This document shows, one piece after another, positions 15,634 to 23,602 of a DNA stretch of 32,579 bases. The position numbers and the translations under genes are program-made. Source of the DNA: an uncultured Faecalibacterium sp. (lineage in GTDB: Bacteria; Bacillota; Clostridia; Oscillospirales; Ruminococcaceae); assembly GCA_900551435.1 (NCBI GenBank), contig URVW01000021.1, positions 1 through 32,579 of the forward strand. The letters run 5' to 3'. Positions within the stretch are counted from its first letter, which is position 1. Every line of letters starts with the position of its first letter. The notes below the pieces were generated by a model. That model was given only the letters and a program-made list of their open reading frames with translations, was not told the origin of the DNA and searched no databases.

Positions 15634-16464
15634 TTGAATCAGCATAAGCAGAAATCGGGTGCACAGGCCCTGTGGCTGAGCGCACTGACCGCCGAAGCGG
15701 GCCGCTGTATTTTAACGAGCGGGGGCGTTTCGGCGCGGGGTTTGATCTTGCAGGGGCTTCCCGTGGCGCTGGGCATTTCGCTGGCGGCGGCGCTTTTGCA
15801 GACGGCAGAGCAGGAAAACGACGTCTTTTCCGGGCGAACGTTCCGTGATCGGGTCGTCTGCGGCGGCTTTGCGCTGTGGTTCGCGGCAGAGCTGTGGGAG
15901 ACGGTCTGTCAGGCGCAGGAGCTATGCTGGGAGCAATTCTCGTCCATGGCGGTGCTGGGCATCCTGCCGCTGTTGGTTTGGGCCGGGTGGAAGTTGGAAG
16001 AGCGGGTCTTTTTCCGGGCCGCAGGGGTCTTGTGGTGGGCGGCGGCGCTGGCCGTTCTGCTCTGCGCTCTCAGCTTGAAAGGTCAGCTGCACTGGGAGAA
16101 TCTTCTGCGGGAACCGCAGACTGGAAGCATCCGCTTTCCGCTCTATGCCGAATATTTTGCGTTCCCGCTTTTGGCCCAGCCGGAAGAAAACCAACACAGG
16201 ACGAGTGCGTGGCTCCCGCTGGGGGTATTCGGCCTTTGGGTGGGCGCGGCGCTTGGCATGGAGCTGCTGTTCGGCGCGGGGACCGTTTTCCCGGGCTATG
16301 AACTGCTTCGTGCCGGGGCGTTAGGCCTGATCTCGCGCTTCGATGCCGTGTTTCTGCTGGTCTGGCTGGCGGCGGCGCTGTTCCGGGTCTGCTTTCTGGT
16401 CCATCTGCTCCGCAGACTGCTGGGCCTTGTGTGGAACGGCCGGAGACAGGAGGTGCAGGGATGA
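15634..16464 (+). CDS. Shortened GerB-like permease-family protein
   Basis: A 276-residue hydrophobic protein in the B position of a ger-type operon. Its C-terminus, RFDAVFLLVWLAAALFRV, matches the conserved end of GerB (endospore germination permease, APC superfamily). The N-terminus also resembles the first GerB helix. Canonical GerB has about 360-370 residues and ten helices; here I count about seven, so helices are missing from the middle rather than the ends. The start is a TTG six bases after the preceding stop, with GGGG about 10 bases upstream. It overlaps the next gene by 4 bp. Assignment rests on context plus the C-terminal motif. Confidence 0.6.
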   Translation: MNQHKQKSGAQALWLSALTAEAGRCILTSGGVSARGLILQGLPVALGISLAAALLQTAEQENDVFSGRTFRDRVVCGGFALWFAAELWETVCQAQELCWEQFSSMAVLGILPLLVWAGWKLEERVFFRAAGVLWWAAALAVLLCALSLKGQLHWENLLREPQTGSIRFPLYAEYFAFPLLAQPEENQHRTSAWLPLGVFGLWVGAALGMELLFGAGTVFPGYELLRAGALGLISRFDAVFLLVWLAAALFRVCFLVHLLRRLLGLVWNGRRQEVQG

Positions 16465-17414
16465 GCGGAAGTTCGCGCGGATTGCGGCTGCTGGCCGTGG
16501 GGGTTCTGGTCCTCTGGTGCGGGGTGTTCCTGCGGATGGAGACGACCGAAAAAAGCATGGTGCGGGCGCTTCTCATCCAGCCGCAGACCGATGGCTGGAC
16601 CGTAGGGCTGCTGTATCAGTTCCCGGAAGCCACGCCGGACGCCTCCGATGCGGCGGCGGACCTCCGCCTGTGCAGCGCCGAGGGCGAAACGCTGGAAACG
16701 GCGCTGCATCAGGCCGAAAAGGGTCTTCCGCAGACGGCAAATTATCGGCTGTGCGAGTATCTGCTGTTTGGCGCGGGGACTACGCAAAAAACGCTGTCCG
16801 AGGTAGAGGACCTGCTGCAAAAGGAGCCGGTCAGCCGCCTGTCCGCCCGGATATTTTTACTGGAAACAGAAGAAAGCGGGGAAGAGCCGGAACAGGCCGA
16901 AGTGCTGCTCCAAGCGGCCAAGGACAGCGCGGCCATGGCGTCGCGGCTGTATGAGAGCGGCGGCGTTCTGCTTCCCATTTTGCAACTGGACAGCGAGGGC
17001 GTCGAAGCCGCTAAGGAAGCCTTGTTGCTGACCGCAGAGGGAGAAACGCGGCTCACCGCCGAAGAGACTGCCATGGCCGGACTTCTGTTGGAACGGGACG
17101 GAGAGCAGACATTCACGCTTTCGGATGGGGTGGTGACCCTGCGCCGGTGCGTCGTTTCGGTGGAAGCTTCAGGAAATCACGCAGAGATCGTGCTGACCGG
17201 TCAGCGCAAGCCCGGGGCCGCGCCTGTGACCGAGGCTCAGTGCCAAGAGCTGGAAGCGCTCTGTATCCGGACGGTCCAGCGCTTCTGGGAGAGCGGGGCC
17301 GACCTTCTCCGCTTGCGGGAAGTCCGCGCCCTGAAAGAGGGAAGTGCCCTTTCGGAGAGAACAAAAAACGCCTGTCCGGAACTCCGGGCAGACGTTCAGA
17401 TGCTGAAATTTTAG
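16461..17414 (+). CDS. GerC-like protein with atypical N-terminus
   Basis: A 317-residue protein in the C position of a ger-type operon. It has an N-terminal hydrophobic segment (about 9-23) followed by an extracytoplasmic alpha/beta domain. This layout, and the C-terminal helix LCIRTVQRFWESGADLLRL, resemble Ger(x)C proteins, which are normally lipoproteins of 370-400 residues. The candidate lipobox, LVLWC, has Trp before Cys and is a poor match, so lipidation is doubtful. The start is the ATG at 16461, which overlaps the previous stop (ATGA) and has AGGAGG at 16448-16453. The 3' end overlaps the convergent phoR stop and contains phoR's likely terminator. Confidence 0.6.
   Translation: MSGSSRGLRLLAVGVLVLWCGVFLRMETTEKSMVRALLIQPQTDGWTVGLLYQFPEATPDASDAAADLRLCSAEGETLETALHQAEKGLPQTANYRLCEYLLFGAGTTQKTLSEVEDLLQKEPVSRLSARIFLLETEESGEEPEQAEVLLQAAKDSAAMASRLYESGGVLLPILQLDSEGVEAAKEALLLTAEGETRLTAEETAMAGLLLERDGEQTFTLSDGVVTLRRCVVSVEASGNHAEIVLTGQRKPGAAPVTEAQCQELEALCIRTVQRFWESGADLLRLREVRALKEGSALSERTKNACPELRADVQMLKF
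17363..17396 (-). terminator. Minus-strand terminator of the phosphate operon, inside the GerC-like gene
   Basis: Read on the minus strand, AACG, CTG and CCGG segments pair with CCGG, CAG and CGTT across a 4-base loop, with one mismatch and one wobble. A run of six T follows (plus-strand A at 17363-17368). It lies 15 bases beyond the phoR stop, within codons of the convergent gene. Confidence 0.65.
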
Positions 17415-18766
17415 TGGGCTGTCTCGAACACGACGGTAATGGTCGTACCAACATTGATCTCGCTTTCCAGCTTGATTCGGGCGTTATGGATACGGGCAAT
17501 GTGCTTGACGATGGCCAAGCCCAGACCGGTCCCGCCGGTGGCCTTACTGCGGCTCTTATCCACGCGGTAGAAGCGCTCGAACACGCTGGACTGCGCTTCG
17601 GCGGGGATGCCGATGCCGTTATCCTTGACGGTCAGGGTACAGTGGCCGTCCCGGGTGCAGGACGTGATGAGCTGGACCTTTCCGCCCGGGCGGTTGTAGC
17701 GGATGGCGTTGTCGCACAGGTTCTGGCACAGTTCGTCCAGCAGACTGCGGCTGCCCAGCACAGGGGCGCTCTCACCGAGATAGGTCAAGGAAATAAACGA
17801 CCGCTGGGCGTTCATTTTCTGGCGATCGACGCATTCCTTGGCGACGTCCAGCAGATCGACCGTTTCCATCTGCACCGGTTGGCTTCCGGGGTTCTCGCTC
17901 ATGTTGTCCAGATGGGACAGCTGAAGGATATCATTGACCAGCTGGATCATCCGGCTGGCTTCTACATGAATTTTCCGGCCAAATTCCGGAACGTCGGCGG
18001 GCTTTGCAATGCCCGTCTCGATCAGCTCTGCGTAACCGGAAATACTGGTCAGCGGGGTCTTTAGCTCATGGCTGACATTGGCTGTAAACTCCTGCCGCAT
18101 TTTCTCATTGTTTTCGCGCAGGAGCCGGTCAGAATGGATGCTCTCCGCAAAGGGAATCAGCTCTTTATAGGGGACGTTCTCCTGAATGTGTTCGAGGTCG
18201 TCAGTCATTTTCAGGATGGGCTGAACAAGGCTTCGGGTCAGCAGACCGGCCATGATGGCAGCGGCTCCCATCATCAGCACACAGCTCAGCACGATGGCGG
18301 GCAGGGCGGCGTCGTAGATGGACCAGATGGTTTCGGAGTCCTGCGCCACGCGGAGGATATTGCCGTTGGGCAGGAGCATGGCGTAATAATACGTCTCATA
18401 GCCCATGGTCTGGGAATCGCGGCGGTCGCGGCCGACGCCCTCCTGCATGGCCTGTTGGATTTCCGGGCGGGTCAGGTGGTTCTCCATCTGCTGCGAGGTG
18501 GCGGATTCGAACAGCACCGTGCCATCGGATGCGATCAGCGTAATGCGCAGATTCGTGCTGACGTAGGAAGCCAGCTCGTCCGCCGTGTCGATCTGCTCAC
18601 ACCCGGCGGCGACCAGATGAGCTTCGTTTTCCAGCGCGGCCCATGCCTGTTCCCGGAATGCCTTGTGGAACACGAAGATGCAGAGCACGGCGGTGCAGAT
18701 CAGGCCGACAAAGCCCATCAGAAACAGCCGGTAACTGATTTTTTCTTCCATGCTCCGTGGTTTCAT
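17411..18766 (-). CDS. phoR: PhoR-like sensor histidine kinase
   Basis: A 451-residue membrane kinase. Membrane segments lie at about 13-34 and 155-177, flanking an extracytoplasmic sensor domain of about 120 residues. After a HAMP-like linker comes the H-box FTANVSHELKTPLTSISGY with phospho-acceptor His233. The N-box (LCDNAIRYNRPGG), the DNGIGIP loop and GTGLGLAIVKHI complete the ATPase domain. Architecture and sequence match PhoR. The ATG at 18766 overlaps the phoB stop by 4 bp and has AGAGGAG upstream. Gene order (Na+/Pi transporter, regulator, kinase) supports sensing of phosphate state; specificity is inferred. It ends by overlapping the GerC-like gene's stop by 4 bp. Confidence 0.85.
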   Translation of the reverse strand: MKPRSMEEKISYRLFLMGFVGLICTAVLCIFVFHKAFREQAWAALENEAHLVAAGCEQIDTADELASYVSTNLRITLIASDGTVLFESATSQQMENHLTRPEIQQAMQEGVGRDRRDSQTMGYETYYYAMLLPNGNILRVAQDSETIWSIYDAALPAIVLSCVLMMGAAAIMAGLLTRSLVQPILKMTDDLEHIQENVPYKELIPFAESIHSDRLLRENNEKMRQEFTANVSHELKTPLTSISGYAELIETGIAKPADVPEFGRKIHVEASRMIQLVNDILQLSHLDNMSENPGSQPVQMETVDLLDVAKECVDRQKMNAQRSFISLTYLGESAPVLGSRSLLDELCQNLCDNAIRYNRPGGKVQLITSCTRDGHCTLTVKDNGIGIPAEAQSSVFERFYRVDKSRSKATGGTGLGLAIVKHIARIHNARIKLESEINVGTTITVVFETAH

Positions 18767-19452
18767 TCTTCGTTCTCCTCTTCGCTGTCGGCCAGCTTAT
18801 AGCCGACCTTGCGGACCGTGCAGATGTACCGTCCGGCATCGCCCAGCTTCTTGCGCAGGGTGCGGATGTGCATATCGACGGTGCGGCTCTCGACCGAGAT
18901 ATCCGTGCCCCAGACGACCTGTAAAATCGTCTCGCGGGTCACGACCAGATTGGTGTTTTCCAGCAGCAGACGCAGCAGACTGTATTCCTTATAGGTCAGG
19001 TCTACATGCGCGCCGTTCACGGTCACGCTGTGGCGGGCATTGTCGAGCAGGATCTCATGGAAGGCGTAAATGTTGGGCTTTTCTTCCGGGGCCGAGCGGC
19101 GCAGAGCGGCCCGCACCCGGCTGAGAAATTCCATGATGCCGAAGGGCTTGGTGATGTAGTCATCGGCGCCGCAGTCCAAGCCGCGCACGGTATCCAGCTC
19201 GCTGGATTTGGCGGTGACCATGATGATGGGCAGACGGCGCAGGGAAGGGGTATTGCGCAGCTTTTTCAGGATGGAAAAGCCGTCCTCCCCCGGAAGCATC
19301 ACGTCCAGAATGACCAGCTCCGGCTCGGTGGTGCGCATGGCCTGCCAGAACGGTTCCGAGGTCTCAAATCCCTGCACGTCGTATCCGCTGGACTGGAGCG
19401 CATATTGTTCCAGCTCGCGGATGGCGGCATCGTCTTCTACAATGTAGATCAT
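18763..19452 (-). CDS. phoB: PhoB/PhoP-like response regulator (OmpR family)
   Basis: A 229-residue two-domain regulator. The receiver domain has acidic residues Glu6, Asp7 and Asp8, phospho-acceptor Asp50, Thr80 and Lys102 in YITKPF. The C-terminal winged-helix domain (about 130-222) contains LTYKEYSLLRLLLEN, the recognition helix region SRTVDMHIRTLRKKL and the terminal wing VRKVGYKL. OmpR-family proteins bind tandem direct repeats with an 11-bp period, which is exactly what lies upstream of this operon (21310-21350). It overlaps the transporter gene and phoR by 4 bp each. Confidence 0.88.
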   Translation of the reverse strand: MIYIVEDDAAIRELEQYALQSSGYDVQGFETSEPFWQAMRTTEPELVILDVMLPGEDGFSILKKLRNTPSLRRLPIIMVTAKSSELDTVRGLDCGADDYITKPFGIMEFLSRVRAALRRSAPEEKPNIYAFHEILLDNARHSVTVNGAHVDLTYKEYSLLRLLLENTNLVVTRETILQVVWGTDISVESRTVDMHIRTLRKKLGDAGRYICTVRKVGYKLADSEEENEE

Positions 19453-21251
19453 GCTTTCGGTTCCTCCTTTTCGCTGGGAGCGGCGGGTTCGCCGTCCGGG
19501 AAAAGATAGCGCTCACGGTAACGGTCCAGACGGCGGCGGAACTGCTCGCTCTCCTTGGTGTCGTTGCCGTAACGCAGGTCGTTCAGATAAGCGTGGGTGT
19601 CAAAGCTGTCCTGCGCCACCTCGATCTGGGCAACGGCGACGTTGCTGCAATGGTCGCAGACACGCTCATAGTTGGTCAGCAGGTCCTCGAGCACGAAGCC
19701 GTACTCGATGGAGCAGCTGCCAGCCTGCAGACGGGCCACATGGCGGGCTTTGATGGCGCGGACCAGTTCGTCCACGACCGTCTCCATCGGCTCGACTTTG
19801 CCGGCCAGATGCAGGTCTGCCTTGCGGAAGGCGTCGGTCGTGCGGCTCAGCACGTCCTGCACAGCGCCTTCAAGGACCTGCAGTTCTTCGTGGGCATCCT
19901 TCGAGAATTCGATGCTCTTGGAGTGGATCTCCTCTGCGGAGCCGAGAAGGTTCACGGAATGGTCGCTGATGCGCTCAAAATCGCTGATAGTGTGGAGCAG
20001 GGTGTTGACGCTCTGGCTGTCGGCGTGGCTCAGCTCACGGCTGGACAGCTTGACCAGATAAGTGCCGAGGGCGTCCTCGTACTGGTCCACCTTTTCTTCT
20101 TCGTCCCGGACCTTCTGGGCGAGGGCGTCGTCCCACTTGTGGGTCAGGCTCATGGCCTGAACGACGCCGACGCGGGCCAGCTCGGCCATGTCTGCCGTGG
20201 CGGCACGGGCGCGCTCGACGGCGACGGCGGGCGTCTTGAGCAGACGCTCATCCAGCAGGGCGAAGCTCTCTTTCTCGGCGTCGTCGGGGATGGTCAGGAT
20301 GGCCAGCTTTTCCAGAACATTTGCAAAGGGGAGCAGGATGGCCGTTGCCGACAGGTTGAAGATGGAGTGGATGACTGCGATGCCCCACGCGGAGACGGTC
20401 TCGTTGACGAAAGTGAAGTGAAGCGCGAGGTTCAGGCTGTAGTAAACAACGAGGAACAGGGTGACGCCGATGATGTTGAAGTACAGATGCACCATGGCGG
20501 CGCGGCGGGCGTTCTTGTTTGCGCCCACCGAAGAGATCAGCGCGGTCACGCAAGTACCGATGTTCTGACCCATGATGATGGGGATGGCGCTGCCGTAGGT
20601 GATGACGCCGGTGGAGCTGAGCGCCTGCAGGATGCCGACGCTGGCGCTGGAACTCTGGATGACGCCGGTGACCAGTGCACCGACCAGAACGCCCAGAATG
20701 GGATTCGAGAAGCGGATGAAGAGGTTGGTGAACCATGCCTCATTCTGCAGGGGAGCCACGGCGCTGGACATGGTGGTCATGCCGGTCATCAGGACCGCAA
20801 AGCCGATCATGATCGTGCCAATGCCCTTGCGCTTCTCGTTCTTGCCCATGTAGAGCAGGATGCCGATGAAGGCCAGAATGGGGCTGAACGAGGTGGGCTT
20901 GAGCATATTGATCCAGAAGCTGTCACCCTGCAGACCGGAAAGGCTCAGGATCCAGCTGGTGACGGTCGTGCCGACGTTGCTGCCCATGATGATGCCGATG
21001 GCCTGATGCAGCTCCATGATGCCGCTGTTGACGAAGCCGACCACCATAACGGTGGTGGCGCTGGAGCTTTGGATCACAGCGGTCACGCACAGACCCAGAA
21101 AGAAGCCCTTGAGGGGGTTGTCGGTCAGCTTGCTGAGAATCTTCTGCAGCTGGCCGCCGGCCTGTTTTTCCAGAGCCTTGCCCATGATGTCCATACCGAA
21201 CAAGAACAGGGCCAGACCTCCCAGAAGCGAAAAGACATTGAAAATCGTCAT
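19449..21251 (-). CDS. Na+/phosphate cotransporter family protein with C-terminal PhoU-like domain
   Basis: A 600-residue NptA/YjbB-type transporter. Two inverted membrane repeats each carry the family motif: QSSSATT (61-67) and QSSSAS (199-204). After about nine helices, residues from about 350 to 560 form a helical PhoU-like domain, ending in a charged tail. The family couples Na+ to inorganic phosphate movement; some bacterial members act in export. PhoU-like domains often link transport to phosphate signalling, which fits the downstream phoB-phoR pair. GAGGA lies 7 bases before the ATG at 21251. It is the first gene of the operon. Confidence 0.9.
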   Translation of the reverse strand: MTIFNVFSLLGGLALFLFGMDIMGKALEKQAGGQLQKILSKLTDNPLKGFFLGLCVTAVIQSSSATTVMVVGFVNSGIMELHQAIGIIMGSNVGTTVTSWILSLSGLQGDSFWINMLKPTSFSPILAFIGILLYMGKNEKRKGIGTIMIGFAVLMTGMTTMSSAVAPLQNEAWFTNLFIRFSNPILGVLVGALVTGVIQSSSASVGILQALSSTGVITYGSAIPIIMGQNIGTCVTALISSVGANKNARRAAMVHLYFNIIGVTLFLVVYYSLNLALHFTFVNETVSAWGIAVIHSIFNLSATAILLPFANVLEKLAILTIPDDAEKESFALLDERLLKTPAVAVERARAATADMAELARVGVVQAMSLTHKWDDALAQKVRDEEEKVDQYEDALGTYLVKLSSRELSHADSQSVNTLLHTISDFERISDHSVNLLGSAEEIHSKSIEFSKDAHEELQVLEGAVQDVLSRTTDAFRKADLHLAGKVEPMETVVDELVRAIKARHVARLQAGSCSIEYGFVLEDLLTNYERVCDHCSNVAVAQIEVAQDSFDTHAYLNDLRYGNDTKESEQFRRRLDRYRERYLFPDGEPAAPSEKEEPKA

Positions 21252-21295
21252 AATAGTTCCTCACTTTTGCTTGACGTGAAATTCTCCTGTTTCTG

Positions 21296-21350
21296 AGTAT
21301 AGGCGCTGAATGTAAAATCGGAAATCGGGAGAATGTAAAACTCATGTAAA
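21296..21350 (-). promoter_or_regulatory. Pho-box-like direct repeats with downstream -10 element
   Basis: On the minus strand, TTTACAT begins at 21350, 21339 and 21316. The first two are 11 bp apart; the third is 23 bp further, with a diverged unit between. TATACT (21301-21296) lies 9 bases after the last repeat and would serve as a -10. Repeats replacing the -35 at this spacing are the form of PhoB/PhoP-activated promoters, and TTTACA fits the Firmicutes Pho repeat consensus TT(A/T/C)ACA. Confidence 0.6.
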
Positions 21351-21388
21351 GTGAAGGACTTTTTTGCCCGGGAAATGGCTTCTACCTT

Positions 21389-21416
21389 ATTATAAAGGAA
21401 ATCCGGCACATTGCAA
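21389..21416 (-). promoter_or_regulatory. Upstream sigma-A promoter of the phosphate operon
   Basis: On the minus strand, TTGCAA (21416-21411) and a consensus TATAAT (21394-21389) are separated by 16 bases. Transcription would start near 21382 and run through the Pho-like repeats, so bound PhoB could block this promoter's transcripts while activating the downstream one. Confidence 0.7.
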
Positions 21417-21450
21417 GGCGGAACACCGCAATAAAATTTTGGATTTGCTC

Positions 21451-21478
21451 TTGATTTTTCGAAAAACCGTGCTATAAT
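21451..21478 (+). promoter_or_regulatory. Promoter of rpmE
   Basis: TTGATT (21451-21456) and an extended -10 (TGC then TATAAT, 21473-21478) are separated by 16 bases. It is divergent from the phosphate operon promoters, with about 35 bases between the two -35 elements. Confidence 0.75.
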
Positions 21479-21484
21479 ATTCTA

Positions 21485-21575
21485 GCAATCGTTTCCAAGG
21501 CCGCTCGCGGGGGTAGCCGATATTGAAGGTTGTGATGGGCACATACATTGATAATATGGCCCCAATAAGTCAGAA
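21485..21575 (+). promoter_or_regulatory. Possible structured leader of rpmE
   Basis: The leader is about 110 bases. CAATCG (21485-21490) can pair with CGATATTG, leaving a 2-base bulge and enclosing a GGC/GCC stem with a CCGC/GCGG hairpin. A second weaker stem pairs GGGC with GCCC before the ribosome-binding site. Leaders of L31 genes that bind their own product are known in Firmicutes, but I cannot match this one to a model by eye. Confidence 0.3.
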
Positions 21576-21596
21576 CCAGAATTGAGGTGAAAAAGA

Positions 21597-21797
21597 ATGA
21601 AGCAGGGTATCCATCCGAACTACGTTGACTGCACCATCACTTGCGCTTGCGGCAACGTCATCAAGACTCGTTCCACCAAGCCCGAGATCCACGTCGAAGT
21701 TTGCTCCAAGTGCCATCCCTTCTACACTGGTAAGCAGAAGCTGGTTGACACCGGCGGACGTGTTGAGCGCTTCAACAAGCGCTTCGGCCGTAAGTAA
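21597..21797 (+). CDS. rpmE: 50S ribosomal protein L31 (zinc-binding type)
   Basis: A 66-residue L31 beginning MKQGIHPNY. It retains the zinc-binding cysteines, as CAC near residues 16-18 and CSKC near 37-40, so it is the zinc-containing C+ form rather than the zinc-free paralogue used in zinc starvation. The tail VERFNKRFG is typical. TTGAGGTGA lies upstream of the ATG. It is a single-gene unit with its own promoter and terminator. Confidence 0.96.
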   Translation: MKQGIHPNYVDCTITCACGNVIKTRSTKPEIHVEVCSKCHPFYTGKQKLVDTGGRVERFNKRFGRK

Positions 21798-21812
21798 TTT
21801 ACTGGTCATTTC

Positions 21813-21847
21813 AAGCGTCGTCTCCTTTGCGGAGGCGGCGCTTTTTT
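21813..21847 (+). terminator. Intrinsic terminator after rpmE
   Basis: AAGCGTCGTCTCC (21813-21825) pairs with GGAGGCGGCGCTT (21831-21843), with two G-T wobbles and a TTTGC loop, followed by a T run. Confidence 0.9.
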
Positions 21848-21978
21848 GTGTATCGGGGCGAAAAAAGCGGCCTTTCGAATCTTACACGACTTTATCTCAA
21901 TTTCATCACATTTTCAGACTAAAATAAACCAGCAAACAAAAACCGCATTCTGCGCGGCCTTTGAGAGGAGCGTTATTT

Positions 21979-22731
21979 GTGATCGAAGTTTCTCACCTTA
22001 CCAAAAAATACGGCAGCCGCCTTGCTGTGGACGATGTCTCGTTCACGGTGGAAGATGGCCAGATCTACGGTCTGCTCGGCCCCAACGGCGCGGGCAAATC
22101 CACCATCATGAACATCCTGACGGGCTATCTTTCGGCCACGAGCGGACAGGTCACGGTGGCGGGACATCCGCTGCCCGAGGAAGCCGACGCGGCAAAGGCG
22201 TGCGTGGGCTATCTGCCGGAACAGCCGCCGCTCTACCCCGAAATGACGGTGCAGGAGTACCTTGACTTTGCGGCAGAGCTGAAGGGCGTGAAAAAGGCAG
22301 AGCGGAAGGAACAGGTCCTCAAAGCGGCCCGCCGCACCGGACTGGAAGCGGTCCTGCCCCGGCTCATCCGAAGCCTGTCAAAGGGCTACCGCCAGCGGGT
22401 GGGCATCGCACAGGCGCTTCTCGGCAGCCCCAAGCTCATCATTCTCGACGAGCCCACCGTTGGTCTGGACCCGGCACAGGTGATCGAGATCCGGAAGCTC
22501 ATCCGGGAGCTGGGCCGTGCGCACACGGTCATCCTGTCCAGCCACATCCTGAGCGAAGTTCAGGCGGTGTGCCAGAAGGTGCTGGTTTTGTCCAAGGGGA
22601 AACTGGCGGCGTCCGGCACGCTGGAAGAGCTGACGGCGGGTGGAAAGAGCCTTGAAGAGGTCTTTTTGGAGCTGACCGGCGGCGAACCGGAAGAAATTGC
22701 AGGGGAGGAAGAACATGAAAGCGATCTTTAA
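21979..22731 (+). CDS. ABC transporter ATPase, GldA-like
   Basis: A 250-residue ABC ATPase. Walker A is GPNGAGKS (34-41), the signature is LSKGYRQRVG (about 133-142) and Walker B is LIILDEPTVGLDP (153-165). The D-loop and a switch histidine (SSHILSEV) follow. It belongs to the ABC-2 export type and most resembles ATPases paired with GldF/GldG-like proteins. The start is the GTG at 21979, 8 bases after GAGAGGAG; an in-frame TTG at 21961 has no site. Its 3' end overlaps the permease gene by 17 bp. First gene of a four-gene operon. Confidence 0.88.
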   Translation: MIEVSHLTKKYGSRLAVDDVSFTVEDGQIYGLLGPNGAGKSTIMNILTGYLSATSGQVTVAGHPLPEEADAAKACVGYLPEQPPLYPEMTVQEYLDFAAELKGVKKAERKEQVLKAARRTGLEAVLPRLIRSLSKGYRQRVGIAQALLGSPKLIILDEPTVGLDPAQVIEIRKLIRELGRAHTVILSSHILSEVQAVCQKVLVLSKGKLAASGTLEELTAGGKSLEEVFLELTGGEPEEIAGEEEHESDL

Positions 22732-23587
22732 GCGGGAACTCCGCAGTTACTTCCATGGCATGATCGGCTACGTCCTGACGGCGTTCCTGCTGGCGGCGAC
22801 GGGCATCTATTTTCTGGCGCTGAACCTCGGCTATGGCCTGACGGATTTCAGCTACTACACGCTGTACCGCACCATTTTTGTGCTGCTGCTCTATATCCCG
22901 GTGCTGACGATGCGCTCGATGGCCGAAGAGCGCCACAGCCGCACCGATCAGCTTCTGCTGACCAGTCCGGTTTCGGTCTGGGGCATCGTGCTGGGCAAAT
23001 TTTTTGCGATGTGCGTCGTCTTTGCTATCCCGTGTCTGGTCGATGCCGTGATGATCGGCATCCTCTGGGCGCTGGGCGGGACCGTCTCGGCGCTGGCGGC
23101 AAACTTTGCAGGCTTGCTGTGCTATTTTCTGCTGGGCTGTGCGGCCATCGCCATCGGCGAGTTCCTTTCCGGCCTGACCGAAAATCAGATCATCGCGGCG
23201 GTGGCCGGTTTCTCGGCGCTGCTGCTGGCCTATATGATGCCCAGTCTGCGCAGTCTGTTCAACGCGGGCAGCGCGGTGGCGCTGGCGGTCTTTACCGGAT
23301 TGGCCGGTGCGGCCTCGCTGCTGGCGGGTCTGCGCACCCGAAGCTTCGTCCTCGGCTGCCTGACCTTTGCGGCCCTCTGCCTTGGTCTGACAGGACTGTT
23401 CCTTGTGAAGAGCGCATGGCTGACCGAAGCATTCAGTGCGGTTTTAAGTGCGCTGTGCCTGTTCACGCCGTTTGAGGATTTCGTCAACAACAGTTTTTCC
23501 ATCCCGACGCTGGTCTATTACCTGACCGTGACGGTGCTGTTCTTGTTCTTCACGGCGCAGGGCATCGAGAAGCGCCGCTGGAATTAA
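22715..23587 (+). CDS. ABC-2 type permease, GldF-like
   Basis: A 290-residue permease with six predicted membrane segments, beginning MKAIFKRELRSYFHGMIGYV. An N-terminal cytoplasmic stretch followed by a helix matches GldF-like ABC-2 permeases. The motif MRSMAEERHSRTDQLLLTSPVS after helix two is characteristic of this family. GGGGAGG precedes the ATG at 22715, inside the end of the ATPase gene. It should form the membrane channel with the ATPase and the GldG-like protein. Confidence 0.85.
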   Translation: MKAIFKRELRSYFHGMIGYVLTAFLLAATGIYFLALNLGYGLTDFSYYTLYRTIFVLLLYIPVLTMRSMAEERHSRTDQLLLTSPVSVWGIVLGKFFAMCVVFAIPCLVDAVMIGILWALGGTVSALAANFAGLLCYFLLGCAAIAIGEFLSGLTENQIIAAVAGFSALLLAYMMPSLRSLFNAGSAVALAVFTGLAGAASLLAGLRTRSFVLGCLTFAALCLGLTGLFLVKSAWLTEAFSAVLSALCLFTPFEDFVNNSFSIPTLVYYLTVTVLFLFFTAQGIEKRRWN

Positions 23588-23602
23588 AAGGAGGGCGAAG
23601 AG

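Noticed and set aside
19593..21296. A 567-codon plus-strand frame opposite the Na+/phosphate transporter gene
   Set aside because: Its composition is that of an antisense shadow, and the minus-strand frame encodes a clear transporter with both QSSSA motifs.
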